A program made the translations under genes and the position numbers. Under the pieces are notes generated by a model. That model ran no database searches. It saw only the letters and a list, made by a program, of their open reading frames with translations, and was not told the DNA's origin. Of a DNA stretch of 64,000 nt, positions 29,740 to 43,800 are shown piece by piece. How positions within the stretch are numbered: position 1 is the first letter of the stretch; every line of letters begins with the position of its first letter. This DNA is from Nipponacmea schrenckii (Eukaryota > Mollusca > Gastropoda > Lottiidae), in NCBI GenBank assembly GCA_030562195.1, contig CM060199.1, positions 15,458,338 to 15,522,337 on the forward strand. The letters run 5' to 3'.

Positions 29740-32492
29740 ATGCTGAATCCTAGTGAAGATTTGTTATATAATTTATCAGTATTTAACAGGCGGTTATTAG
29801 ATGCAACAGGTTTTCTAACATCATCAGCTGCAAAAATGGATGAACCGAAGTATCCAAAGCGTGAAATGGGAAGGAAAGAAAATCATGCTATCAAAATACA
29901 AAATATCCTTTATGAACAATTTGTTTCAGAATCTGAATTTTGTGATGTCACACTACTTGTGGGAGATGAGGTATGTATTGAATAAGATTGTTGTTGTTGA
30001 ATATTGAATTAGTATGTGTTCCATTTATAAAAATATGAATACAGTTTGAGGACTTATATTAGGAACTTCATAGGCTTCTTTCTTCCAGATATAGTGTTAA
30101 GTGTTCCAGCTTCAATGACACTTCAAATAAATGAGCAGTGAAATCAACACAATATCTTTCTTTTTCAGAAAGTAAAGGCTCATTGGTGTATATTAGTGTC
30201 TTGTCCGTTTTTCCAATCGTTACATGATAGTGGTATGAAAGAGTCTTTTGAAGGTAGGAGATTATTTGATACCGGTATGTGTTTTGAAATTAATGCAAAT
30301 ATTTATTCTGTATGTTTATGTGTTTGCTATCAGCGTACATTTTGAGTGCCAGTGTGTATAGATTCATGATCAGTATCTGCATACCTGTTTCTGCATTTGT
30401 TAGTAGGCTGAAATAGGTTGGTTGTATGAATATCACACACCGGGGAAACTCAGAGTAAGAACACGTTATTCCAAATGATGTTTTAGTATATCACTGTACA
30501 ACTTATGTATTGAGCATAATTTAAAAAGTGAAACTATTTTGTTATTGTAAACATCAGTGTATAAATACAAATAATTATTAAAGAATACTTTTGACATTTC
30601 TAATATTTATTTTTGCATTTCTATAGACTAAAATCCATTCCGATTCATGTTGAATGATTGAATTTTGATGATCTTCAATTTATATTTCAGTAAAGATTAG
30701 ATTGAATTACGGAACACCCTGGGCAATGAAGGAAGCATTAAAGTTTCTATATCTTGGAACTATCAGTGTCACATATGATAAGATCAAAGAATTATTGGAG
30801 GCTGCAGAATACCTTCAAATAACAGATCTTAAAAAATGTTGTAATGACTATCTGTGTACGACAGACATTAATGAAGAAAATTGTGTCCAGTTATCTCTGC
30901 TGTCCAGCTTGTATGATTTAGACTTGTATAATACTTCATTTAATTTCCTCCGAGGTCATTTACCTACAGTATTAAAGGGAGAAGATGCTTTGACCCTTAC
31001 AAAGGACTCTGTGATGACATTGCTTACTGATGACACCTTAACATATGTACTGCCAGAAACATTTTTGGAATTCATTACAAAATGGGCTGAACAGGATGAG
31101 GAACTTCGCTCTGAATCATTTAAAGAATTATTCTTAGCTTTAAATCTTCAAAATATTCCTAAATCTGTGCTAATTGACGGTGTAGAAAAAAATCTGCTAA
31201 TTTCAAAACATAAAGAATGCAAAGACAAAATCACAAACCTTCTTTCTAAACTTGATTCTGGTGCAGTTACTGAATTTAAAGGAACTAAAGATGTTATATT
31301 ATTGTGTGGTGGAAGTGGTCAGGGACTCTACATAGGACATTACTTACTACAACAATCTAGTTATCTTTCCTTGAATACCTTATATGGATATGTTGTTGAT
31401 GAAAAAAGGTGGACTAAATTTGCACCCATGCCTTGTCCAATTCAACAGCCATTAATGGTTTGTGATGACAATGGTTGTCTATATATCTATGATAAGAATC
31501 ATACAATGGAAATAAACAATTTAGTTTATGTTTATAACACAGGTGAAAAAATCTGGTCAAACTTTAAAGTGGCTTTACCAGAAAATGCTGAAAATATTAA
31601 CATCCATGGAATGATTCATTGTCAGAATAAGCTCTTTTTCTTGTCTTCTGCTATGACGTCAAAATCTGAACGTGCTTCAGCTTCCAGAACTTGGCAGTGC
31701 TTTTTGATGGAAGTATGTAAAGAAACAGGAGCAACTGTTGTCAAAGCTTATTTCTTTCCAAGGAACATCAAAACTCAAGTATTTGCCAATACGATAGGAG
31801 ATAGATATATTTGTGTAATAGGGTCTAAATTAGGCAATGCTAAACCAAGACAGAACACCTCACACTGTGTCTGTTATGATATAAATACAGAGAAGATCAA
31901 GAAAATTCCACGCGGATGTAATACTGAGCAACATATCTTTGATTACAATGGTAGCATTATGACAGCCATGCCAGGAAAAGTTAACACAAAAGTTTACAGT
32001 TTTGCTTCCAAAATTTGGGATTTAAGAAGAGATCTTGCCATACCACTGCCTTCTGAACACCCTTCCCGAACTGATTACTCTTTTATCATGCATCACAATG
32101 AGTTTTACATCTTTGGTGGAAAAGTGAAAGAAGGTGACAAGTGTGATCCTACTCACAGTGCCTTGGTGTACAGTCATGAAACAAAAACGTGGGACAAGCT
32201 GGAAAATGTGCCTGATGCTGCATTTGGCAGTGGGATTTGTGTTGGAAAACTGCCTTCAACAGCAGTTCAATGTCATGTCAAGTGTCCCCATTGTGTTTTC
32301 AAATCACCTCGAAGTCAGGCGACCTACAATGTTTCAAGACCAGGTATGGACTCTGAAGATGACGATGATGACCATGAGTATTCCATGGGATCTTCATATA
32401 ATGATTATTTTGACCAGTCAGATGACATGTCCTTTTTCGGTGATGAAGATGATGATTTTATGCTGGATCCAGATGATTTGTGGTTCTATTGA
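29740..32492 (+). CDS. BTB-BACK-kelch protein (KLHL-like)
   Basis: Three coding exons: 29740-29970, 30169-30253 and 30691-32492, totalling 2118 nt (705 aa). The ATG lies six bases after an acceptor, so a 5'-UTR exon is expected upstream. The BTB domain (about 46-165) shows FCDVTLLVGDE, HWCILVSCPFF and ALKFLYLGTISV. The BACK domain (about 165-300) shows CVQLSLLSSLYDL and FLEFITKWAEQDEE. Kelch repeats (about 305-635) show VILLCGG, YGYVVDEKRWTKFAPMP, EFYIFGGKV and TKTWDKLENVPD. KLHL proteins usually act as Cullin-3 adaptors that select substrates through the kelch propeller. The tail is unusual: a short CHVKCPHC cluster, then about 50 residues rich in Asp/Glu ending DDLWFY. I cannot assign it to a named KLHL orthologue. 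Confidence 0.9.
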
Positions 32493-32730
32493 AACCAGAA
32501 CTAAGTTAAATTTGTTGAATATTTTAAAAGAAAGTAACTTCTGTGTTTTTGTTTCTTGTTCAACATATATTGCTGTTTGAAAACTACATTGATTATAACA
32601 ATTGTATTGTATGTCAAAAGACATGCTCTTCTAGAATTTTAAATGATACATAGTTACAATTAAACTTTGTTCTACTTTATTTTCATGTATTGGACAGTTA
32701 TTCTTCAAAAATGTCCTTTAAGGTGTGGAA

Positions 32731-32736
32731 AATAAA
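32731..32736 (+). terminator. Poly(A) signal of the kelch gene
   Basis: AATAAA lies about 240 bp after the TGA stop at 32490-32492, in an AT-rich 3' UTR. Confidence 0.5.
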
Positions 32737-33169
32737 AATGCCTTATTTTCTGTAGCTGACCAAGATTGATCGTGTAATCTTATTTAATTTATATTCCACA
32801 ATTTCCCTCAATTGTTGCTTGATTTTGAGAGGGAAGGGGGCTGATATTATTTCTCTTTTGTTTTCCATTTTCAAACAAAAGCAAATGTAATATTTCAAAT
32901 CTGATTTATCAACAAATATCCCTCGAAAATAAGGAAAAAAATGGTAAAATATAACATTATTATAATATATTATTTCTTTTGGTTTATAAGAACCATAAGT
33001 TATTTGAATAATGTTCAGTATGGTCAAATTTGGAAGGAAATTGTCATACAATATATCTTATTCGTCAAGAAAGAGTACTGACATAATTATATAACTTATG
33101 AAAGTTCCAAAATTTTTACAAATTATTCCAACTTATGGTCTTTGACTCATGTAATAGAAGACTAAAATG

Positions 33170-33555
33170 GCACCAGGCAAAAAAAAGTTTTATAGATATC
33201 CTGTTTACAAAACATGGAGTTTTGTGACTAATGTGAGATAACTCATTTAAATAATAAATTTCTGACAAAAGTTCAGTCAGATTTTATTGGTATTATTTCA
33301 TGGAAACATGGATTCCTTTCTACCTAAACTACAGTACAAAAATCTTTGATGACTAATGGGAGATAACTCATTTGATTATCAAAGATTATACAAATTCAGT
33401 TAGATTTTTTTGTCATCATTTGTTTTCATGATTAAATTAGATTCCTCATCATATAAACAGAAGTAGCAAAATCTTTCATTACTAATGGGAGATAACTTAC
33501 TTGATTATGAATTTTTTGAAATCCAAGATTACACAAATTCAGTCAGTATTTATAT
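33170..33555. repeat. ~128-bp tandem repeat, three units
   Basis: ACTAATGTGAGATAACTCAT / ACTAATGGGAGATAACTCAT / ACTAATGGGAGATAACTTAC recur at about 33227, 33353 and 33480, each followed by ACAAATTCAGT-like sequence. Confidence 0.65.
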
Positions 33556-33740
33556 GCCCACATTATGCGTATAATGTTGTCCATCCGTTCACATGAAGCG
33601 ATAGAGACTACAGTTTTCATTTAATTTGAATAAAATTTGCTGTGATCATTTATATTATTTGTAAAGTTCGATTTTGACAATTTTTTGTTGAATGGTTTAA
33701 GAATTATTGCCCTTGACTTAGTCAAATCACATCAAAATTT
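33545..33740. repeat. Single unit of the ~160-bp repeat element
   Basis: Starts TATGCCCACATTATGCGTAT, then CCATCCG, then GATAGAGACTACAGTTTTCA and ends ATTGCCCTTGACTTAGTCAA. These are reverse complements of array A motifs, with the terminus on the left. Confidence 0.6.
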
Positions 33741-34816
33741 TTTATCTCAAATCTCAAAGTGGTCAAAGAGTCATGAATAAATAATTGAATCTCTAAATGA
33801 GATAATATATCTATTTGTTTAAGTAATTATTGAAAAGCACTTCTAAAATTAATGGATTTACTTTATTGTGGAGGAATTCTCTTACATTGTTTTGATACCA
33901 GGTAAGTCCAATGATGAACAAGGCCATGTTTAAAAATTACAATGCTTAGTTTTCCTAAGAGGTAGATTACCTTTAAGTGCTGAGTTATGGCCAGTATTCT
34001 AACAGTATTAATGATAAAAAATATTCTCATCATTATGAATACAACTTAGACAACCACTAAAAAATTGTTTTTTGTTGAAAATCCCTCAAAACTACAAGAG
34101 GGAGAAGTCTGGGGACTAAATCATAGTACACATAAATGTATTTGACCCTTTACTAGCTAGGCTATATGAGTCGGTATTAAACTGTTCATAAAAGAGGGCT
34201 TATCCCATCTCAAATATTTTTTGTCTTGGCTGCTATGATTTTTTGAAAAGCCATTCTTTTCATGTATTGAAATGAATATTTTATTTTTAAAAGCAGATCG
34301 GTGTCAATTGGTGTTTTCTCTGTGGGGGATGGGCACAATGATTTTGGTCATTGCCCCCGTTCAGATCGGGTCGTGTCGATGTATTAAAGACCAATGAATA
34401 TCGAACAAGAGATTGGAAATAAACAAAGTTAATAATTCATAATAGACATTATTAAGAAAATAATTTTCCAACTGTACACTCATTCATTGATGATTAACGC
34501 TTCATATTTATTGGGCTATTGAGCAATATCATTCATATTCCATGGCCCAAGTGTGCTTTATGACAATCATATTGTCCAATCATAACGCTCGATACAAATA
34601 GATAACGGCTTCGAATAATATTCGTGATTAACCAGTACCATTTCAAATAGACTTTTTATGGTAAAAGAAAAATCGACGGAATAATCGAGACTGAGTGTAC
34701 ACGAATAGAGGGTAAAGAAGTTTAAAATTTAGTCGTGTTGTGAGTAGAGTTGGGGAAGTATGTTTTACCTGTGGTCGTTTCGACTTCAATGAATGGATAT
34801 ATTTTCACTTTAGTTA

Positions 34817-37800
34817 ATGATGGATAAACCCACCAGACTAAGATCTCCTACAGTCAAGAGAAAAAGCAAAATCCAGCCTGTCAGTCAAAGAGTAAGTCCA
34901 TTGTTTTCAAAACCAGTGTCAGAGCTAAGACACTGATTTTTGTTTGATTTTTTTATAAGGAACACTTTCTTATTATTATGATTATAAAAATGTATGACCC
35001 CTGAAAAAGCACACATCTTTTGAACTTGGCTAACCCTTTCAGCAAATGATGGAAACATAAGTTGTTTTGACACAATTCACCAATTACAACTAATATTTAA
35101 TTTAATTAAATAAATCTGTCATTGATGTTTGGCAGTTTTTAATGCATAAATTGAGACCAAATGATTTCACAACAGGGATTGATAACAACCTTTCTAGTTC
35201 TATCAATGATAGAATTAAACTACCTCAGGTATAATATGTAAAAAAAATGACAATAATTGACATCAGTTACATTTCCCCAGACCATCAATACTGTGATATT
35301 CACTTTATTTCCACCCCTAATTAAAGGGTAGCCGATCCCTAACCCTTTGAAAGTAGCCTACAGTAATTAAGGGACATGAATGAATGAATGACAATTTTAC
35401 ATTTCCTTTCTGATGCCAACTCTGTAAAAACATTGAAAACTACATGTGTTTCATCATCTTTAAATTTTCAACTTAATATTATAAGCTTATGACATTTAGA
35501 TTATTGTAAAGATATATATAAATATTTGACATTTCTGTTTTATGATGGAAAATCAATGTTTAATTTTTCATTAAGAGTTTTTTTGTTGTTGTTGCCATGT
35601 ATAAGCTTACCGTACTCTTGAGTTTGCCTATCAATGAAAATTAAATTAACAATTATTTGTAGGAACTGAATTTTATTCCTGTATATTTGTTTCCTGAAAA
35701 TATTTTGAAGTAGATCTTACATTAGCTATTTAGACGCAACTATGTTGTCAGCACTATTTCTAAAATTAGTGTATAAGCCCTATATATTTTTAAATATGTA
35801 CCGGTAATAGTATATCTGGTGAAGTTTTTTTTCAGGACTCGCAGGGACCACTGTCATTAAGTGGAAAATTGTATCACGCAAATAGATGCTTTAAGCTTAT
35901 TGACAATCGTGAAAAACAAATAATGTAGGTTATACTATGAAATTCATTATGGGCCTACTCTTATTTGCAGCAGTGGAATAGTTCAGTTCAAATTTTCACC
36001 TGCTAGGGCTTTGAATCCTCTTCAGTTCAAGGAAAGAAAATTCTGATGACATAGCCAGCACTTTGGTCTGTTGTTGGTTTTTAGTCTCTATCAACTAGTG
36101 ATTTGTTTATGGTTAACATTCTAATGAAATATCAAATTTAAACAAATTATGAACTTTTATGAATATTTATGAACTTTTTTGAATAATAATAATAATTTGA
36201 ATAGTGCCTGTGCTGATAGTTACAATTGATGTCTGATTGGTACATTCATATACTTAAACACATTCCTCAATAATCAATAGGCTTAGACTGTCAGGTATAT
36301 TTTTGTACCTGATTGTTGTTATTTATTATAGTTACTGATTATGCTGATTTAAGCTTTCCTTCCATAGCACAGGGCAGACAGTACTTAGATTGCATGAATA
36401 ATTTGTAGGATTTCATTTGTAATTCTTTGATTTTAAGTGATTATAAAGAGGTTATCTAAACCTTTTAAACATGTGTTGGATTCACTGTAAAATCAATTTG
36501 CATCATTCCAATTTTTCAACTATATTATATGACTTAATTACATCTAATATTGGATATAATAAGCAGCTTTTAAGATAGTAATGTCATAATTATGTGGTTC
36601 TATAATTGCTGGAACCTAAGACATCCAACTGAAAACTTGAATGATGCCAATAGCATCAGCTATGAATGACCAAAGTTAGAGCACACCAAAAAAAAGTAAA
36701 TGTCTTATGCAATCCAATTTAGTTTAATAAAAATAAAACATCATCAAATTGTTGGTAAATGCAACAAAGTTGACATCCCTTCTGTCAAAATCATTAAGAG
36801 TAGTGTTATTATTATCTAGGGTAGACAAATTAAAAAGGTGAGAGAGGGCAAATTGGTTAGATTAGATCACAAGTCAATCAAATATTATAACATATAAGCT
36901 TATCCAACAGATAAGGTTAATACCTCTTCTCACAGACATACAGAAAGTGATTGATTGCGCAAACACTTCAAATCTGAATACAAGTATTATATTTGGAACT
37001 AAATGAGGCTCAATTAGGAATTCCAGAAAAAAACCCTTTTTAACCCAGAAGGTAATAAAGTTAGCTTATGCTTTTAAAATTCATAAGATCTCCTTTTAAA
37101 TTTGCCCTATTTGTAAAGTGCCTATAGTGCATAAATCTTTGTATATCTCTATTATAAATAATTTCGTTAGATATAAATACAACATGTAGAAAAATCAAAT
37201 CAAGAGCCCAAGTTCAATGTCCCTTTATCTAATATCAATTATTTCCTGATTTAATGAAACCTTGAAACCACTATCCTTGCTGGTTTTTGAAAGTGTAACA
37301 ATTACATATAACATTGTTTCCCATAGTTGAACTACTAATTTTGTGACCTTATCAATTGATTGACGGGACAGAATTGATAGAGCATTATGGTAAAGATAAC
37401 ATATGATAGGCTTATATTATTATTAATAATATTCATAGCTAATTAAATATCACAGGTCATTATACCTAGGGTAGCCATGTTGGTTAGGCTACATCTCTGA
37501 ATAATGAAACATTCTGTAAGTTTTACTTTTATCATTTCCTTATATTAGATTTGTTTTATGTTATATTGAATCATCTTTGTTTAATTTGTAATATACACTA
37601 TGAATGATAGAAAAAAGTTGTGTATGATACTGTCACATTTTCAAGCATCATTTTCAAATGCTTTTGACCTGAAATAATTTGACCCAGCATATCATTATAA
37701 CTTGTATATCTTTACCCATCTATGTATCACAATAGCTTGACCCACCTATGTATTATTATATCTTTACCCATCTATGTATCACTATAACTTGACCCATCTA

Positions 37801-40800
37801 TGTATCACTATAGCTTGACCCACCCATGTATTATTATATCTTTACCCATCTATGTATCACTACAACTTGACCCATCTACATGTTTGTATCACTATCACTT
37901 GACCCATTGATGTATCACTTTAATTTGACTCGTCAATGTATCTTTATCCACCTATGTATCACTATAACTTGACCCACCTATGACCACTATAATTTTACCC
38001 AACTATTTATCACTACAACTTTTGCCACCTATGTATCATTATAACTTGACTGATCTAAGTATTAGTTTGAAAAATATAAACAGAAGTTATCAAATTGTAT
38101 GTCTGCAATAGGTTATTACATATTAAAAGGGAATGCTTACTCAGTGAAGTGTGTCATATATAGGCGTACAGTAATAATTATTGTATGGAAATAAATCATC
38201 AATAAATAAACTAGACATGAATCATTTAAATACACTCCACACTACACAAATGATCCGACAACAATTAACTTATAAAATGTCTTGTTTGATTTTCAGTGCA
38301 ATAATTAGATTAGACTACTGAAACACATTGGGACCAACTTTATCTGATAGAGAAATATTGTACTTCAATATTCTTTCTTTTATTGAGGGGTTTTATAAAG
38401 GGTTTTCTACCTTCATTTATTTTTATGTGTATTGGGTTCATTCGTATTGGGTGTTATAAGAGATACTACTTAAGAAGCACTGGTCAAGGTGACAGGTAGA
38501 GAATGGATTTCAGCATTAGAATACATCCATTTGATGTTACCTTTTTCTAGAGGGATTATAATATTCATATAGATACTAAGACATTGCTTGAGGATCTAAT
38601 CTGATCCTATCTAAAGGCATTTGAAATGGCAAGAACCACAGATGTCTGACTGAAATTGGAATTGTGAAAATTGATGCTATCAGTATCCAGGATTAAAGAA
38701 AAAACTTCGTAACTTTTCAACAATCATAAACAAATTATTCTTTTTATAACATTGCAGCATAGTCGTCAAATGAAATTCATTGTTATTTTGCATCATTGAG
38801 GCTAAAATATATTTTCACAGTGACTGGTTTCAAATATGCAAAGGGTAGTAATAATGAGCTACCCATATGTCTCAAAATAGAATTGTTTACTGCACCTACA
38901 ATCATCTGTAGAAATCACACAAGGCTTTCAGTTGACTGTTTATTTTCCGTTATTGGACAGTCACAAAATGGTATCTCTTTTATTTCAAAAATTATTTTAA
39001 GAACAAAAACCTATTTGATTGAAACACAAACAAGCCAGACAAGTTGTGTGCAGGTACATAAATACCCTGGGGCCCCACACTCTTCGTTATTTTATGACTG
39101 GTTAATTGGGATGTTTGTTAGGTGAAAGGTCAAATACTTAAAAGTATTGAATCTGTGGCGATTAAGAGCACTTGATAATTGTGACTAAAGATTCGGAGAC
39201 TGTTTACAATGTGTCAATATTCCACGCCACAGTGAAATATGTGGTCTGCGATGTCCATGTCATCTTTTGACAAAATATCTTCTTTTCGCCCGAAAAGGCA
39301 AGACAAAGTAAGTAAATTTATGATGTAATGTTTTGGTGAAGATTGATGAACAATGTTAGTTGTTTTCTAAAGTCTTATACAAAGTGCAGTTCTAGCTTCA
39401 GATATCCAGACTGTAATTAACCTGACAAGTCATGGCTGCCATATTGAATTTCATTTTGTCGAAACAAGACTTGCCATATCTAAATCATGGGCATTGTGAA
39501 ATTTTGTCAATTTAATTAGAAATGCAAAATCCAATTTCCAGGAAGTTTGATGACAATGTTTTTCTAGATTTGATACAACTCACATTTTCTTCATGATCCA
39601 TATGTTATGTAATGCAATTTCATTAATTTGACTCATATATTGAAGCAAGTTGAAGTTAAGGTTTCCCAACATGCTGGAATTTGACATGGAGTCTCTACAA
39701 GCTGTTTAGAAACTGTGCTTGCCTAATTGGTAGTTGTCTGCGGTGCTGGCATGATTTACCAGTGCGGTAGTTCGACCTAAACTAAAGTGGCTTTAATTAA
39801 AAGTAAAAGCTACTAAAAAGAATTTAACAAGATTGATCACATTACATCACAGTTGCAAAGTTTATAAAGTATTTTCAAACTTAATTTCTCCAATGACCCC
39901 ATACTGCGATACAGTGACCCTTGTATTGTACTGCAAATCAGATCGTGGCATTTAGCACTAGTTTTCTGTTGTCAGAATGAGTAGGAAGCTTTAAATTCCA
40001 CAAACAAAGTAGATTTTATGCTCGTCATGTTCTTTGAAATTGGAACCATAAACTCTATCAAGAGGAATTTTATAGCAATTGAGGAAATCTGGTGCTATAA
40101 GAAATTCCCTGTCAAGAATTCAAGTTATGTTTGGCAGACCACATTTAGTAAATTTCAAGGAGAACTGCAAACAGGAAGAGTTTTAAGTATGGTGTAGGAA
40201 CAGATGTATTACATTTGTGGTCACCTTGAAATTGGGAACAATTCGGCCTATTTATATTCTCTTATTTTAACATGCACTCTACCAACTTGTCCGTACCTAT
40301 AGTTTTTAAAGGCATAGAACTCTTGGAATACACTCTTCTACGGCAAATGTTTGTGTAGAATAGTGACCATACAGAACAGAATTTCAGAATTTCATACACA
40401 GCAATTCATTAGCCCTACTACAAGCAGACAGAAGAATGTTATTCTCTCTTTTCATTTTGCACATTTTAGTTTAAGTTTTTAGTTTAAGGGCCATGAGAAA
40501 TGTTTTCAAGATAACATGTGTGTATGACATGTGGTCAAGTCTTTATATAAACAGTTTCTCTTTAACTACCTAGGTCTGTCTGACACTACCTTCTACAATT
40601 TCTGTATGTCAAAGGTAGCTGAGTGAAGTTTATAGTTAGCAAGGTTATACCTGTATTAAACTCATAATATACTAGCCTAGGGAAAGGTAGAATGATCTCC
40701 TGCTAGTGCAAGGTGACTCTTCATTCTCATACCAGTGTTTCAAAATAACTTTATCAAAATTGTTTATTTGGTATATATATATTACCATAAACAGGTGACT

Positions 40801-43800
40801 TAGAATGTGATCCACTATTTTTTGTCAAAAGTATCGTTTGCAAGGGATTCAGATTTGACAAGATTTTTCAACTTAATGCTAATAGGTCAAGAACCAATTG
40901 TTTCTTATTTAAACAACAGTTCTATTTTGTGTCTCAATGAATACAAGGGCATGCTCACTCTTCTAGACCTGCCTCACTCTTTTCTCACTATATTTCTATA
41001 TATATTTATATAACATAAAATCCCTATTGTATAATGTCAAGGGTGCTATCTAATGCTCTCTAATTCATAACAGATTCTAGTTACTGTACGCTATGCCTAT
41101 GATGAAATCAATTGGTGCATTGTTAGAAGTTTGTAAACAGCTGGTAGCCTAGTAGTAATATACCTTGCCAACTTTTCTATCTGGTTGTATATAGAATATA
41201 GTTACCTGTATTCAATTCCATCCTTCACTCAAGGTTAATCCAAATACCATGTGGCTGCACATTTATTTTTGGTACATTGTACTGTTTTTTAAATAAACAT
41301 TTTGTTTTTTTGCTCTTCATTTGTCATGTTTATATTCATTGCCTGCTTGGTTTTATTCCTTGGTGGTAAATCTGAAAATCTGAAACATAATTAATGTTTC
41401 TAAACCTTCAGGAATACCTGCTATCATTCTGCAGGCTAGTCAGTCAGGAAATATCTGTGAGAGTTTGAAAAAGTCAATTAGGTTAGAATTTTAGTTTCAG
41501 ATCATAGTTCAATATATCGACTACTTTCCTGGTCCTGATTGAGCAAAAATTGACCTTGAACCTTGGCATATTCTGCTCCATAAAGATTTCCATTAGGATT
41601 AAACCAAAGTTTTATTCAATTTTTTTTATTAAACTTTAGGTTTTAATATAGCCTCTTCACTGACATTTTGTGACACCAACAAAGATGGACATTACAAAAT
41701 CCTAGCATTGTAGAGGCCTTGTCATTAGACCCTAAGTGAAGTGGCTAAATTAAAAATTAACTACCCAACTCTTGTGACACACACAGTTTACAGCACATAG
41801 TGTCTGACTTTGTTTTCCTATGTAACATTAGACATTTTTTGCAAGAAGACCTTGAACAATTTATGACGTCATTTTCCTGTTAACCCCAGACCGATTTTGT
41901 TGTTTTGTAATCAAGGTTGGGGTATGAAAGTCTTAAATAGTGACTTTGAATGTTTCACAAGGAGAAAATGGTGAGAGTGCTGAAATAATAAAATTGTGTA
42001 AGAAATTATATTAAATCCCAATATTCAATTCTCAGAGGCTAGATTGTTGTCGTCTGTCTAATTTACCATGTTACCTGATATCACTCTGTGTCCATGCTGG
42101 ACGTCTGACTGTCAATTACATCATATGACATGGTTGTAATGTTATTAACATGACATATTAACATGGACAAAGAGATAAGACATGACATCTTGACATAGTT
42201 TATTCTAAGATAATATTTTATGACATCATGGCTTATAGATTAGAAATAAATAAGGTCATATTTTATTTCAAGATCAAATGTTTCAGTTCACCTGGGAAAA
42301 TTCTAATCTTTTGAATTCATTATTTGTGGATCTCATACAAACTGATATAATATTTTAAGTCTGACGACCCAACACTAAAATATCTTTTCTGGATAAAAAT
42401 TAATTTGACTCATTCAAATTTTACAAAATTCAGTTGGTCAAATCTGATCAATTAAAAAAGTAAGACAGCTTAAAGGGATAAGGCGTTAGAATACACTCGT
42501 CCTACGGCTTATATTTATGTTTCATATTGACTATTAGTTAAATAAGTATGCATCCCACACTTTACCAAATTTTAAAAAGGCAAAATAAAAATATATTCGG
42601 AATTTAAAAAAAAAGTGAGCCAGCGACGATTCCATTCAGTTTGAAAATAAAAGCGTCTGGTAAATCAACGCTAAAACATCATTGTGGAATTCAACAGTAG
42701 AGGTCAAGAACCCACATGTTAGAGTTACTTCCCTTTATATTTACACGATTTGAAAATCGCTTGATGGATGGCTCAAGCGTTTTATGATTAACTACTTTAT
42801 TTGAGGGATTTATCGGATTTTAGAGGGATTTTGATGTATAGGTAAGTCCACTGATGGATATATACTGTTATTGTCCAAATTTGAGTGAACTTAAATATTT
42901 ATGTTCGTTCTAACGCCTATTATCCCTTTAAAAGAAAATTTAAGTTAATGTTTAATGAAATTATTCATTAATGAGATCAAATATCCAAACATTTACCACT
43001 ATTCTTTGACTAACAGACATGTGGCCGATATGGGTCAGTTCTCTTTTCTATTTGAGTAAATTGTTGAATCAGGTCTTTAAACTTTAAAGATTATAGTGTA
43101 GACTTGTAAACCTATTGACTAAGGTATACTACTTGTATTATTTAAATATATGTCACATTATGTCAATAAAGCCTGATATCTGGACTTGTAATCTACTTAA
43201 TTTAATATAGACCCCTAATATACACCTCTCTTACACCTGGTATCAGTGTTGACATTATTTCTTTAATGCTGACTTTTAATCACTTATGTCAATATTACAT
43301 TTATTACATTGACTTATAAATATTTGTCAAGTCTTTAAATTATTCTAGTCCATTGATTTCTAATTGACATTATATATTATAGTAAATAACTAATACAAGA
43401 CTACAAATTATATGATTTTGAGGTCTGTTACTTAAAAATTGAAGTGAGAATAAGATCACATCATATAAAAAGAGTCTAGAATGAAAGGACAGACACACAA
43501 TGGATTGTTGAAAATGATTGCCAAATATGACCAAAGCCCAATGCTAACAAATATTGTAATTATCACATATGTGTGACGGACTGAGAGATGTATAGACAGA
43601 TTTCCATGAAACTTGAAAAACTTATCACATGGATGTATTTTTCACTAACAAATGAATGGGCTGTGTAATATTTGCATAATTTTTTAAGGAATTTTTGTTT
43701 GAAAAATTGATTTGTAGAACATTTAATTTGTTTCCATGGAGTTTATTAGTAAATTTTTCCATATGGCTTTTCAATTTTGGTTCAAAAGTCAAATAGACTT

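Larger units (their letters stand above)
32740..34816. other. Intergenic region before the WD40 gene
   Basis: It contains a ~128-bp tandem repeat (33170-33555, three units with ACTAATGGGAGATAACTCAT) and a single inverted unit of the ~160-bp element (33545-33740). The last ~500 bp should contain the promoter of the WD40 gene. No exon is seen. Confidence 0.45.

Noticed and set aside
38796..39125. 109-codon open frame just upstream of the alternative first exon
   Set aside because: Low-information composition, no domain, and it ends before the exon without a usable donor in phase.
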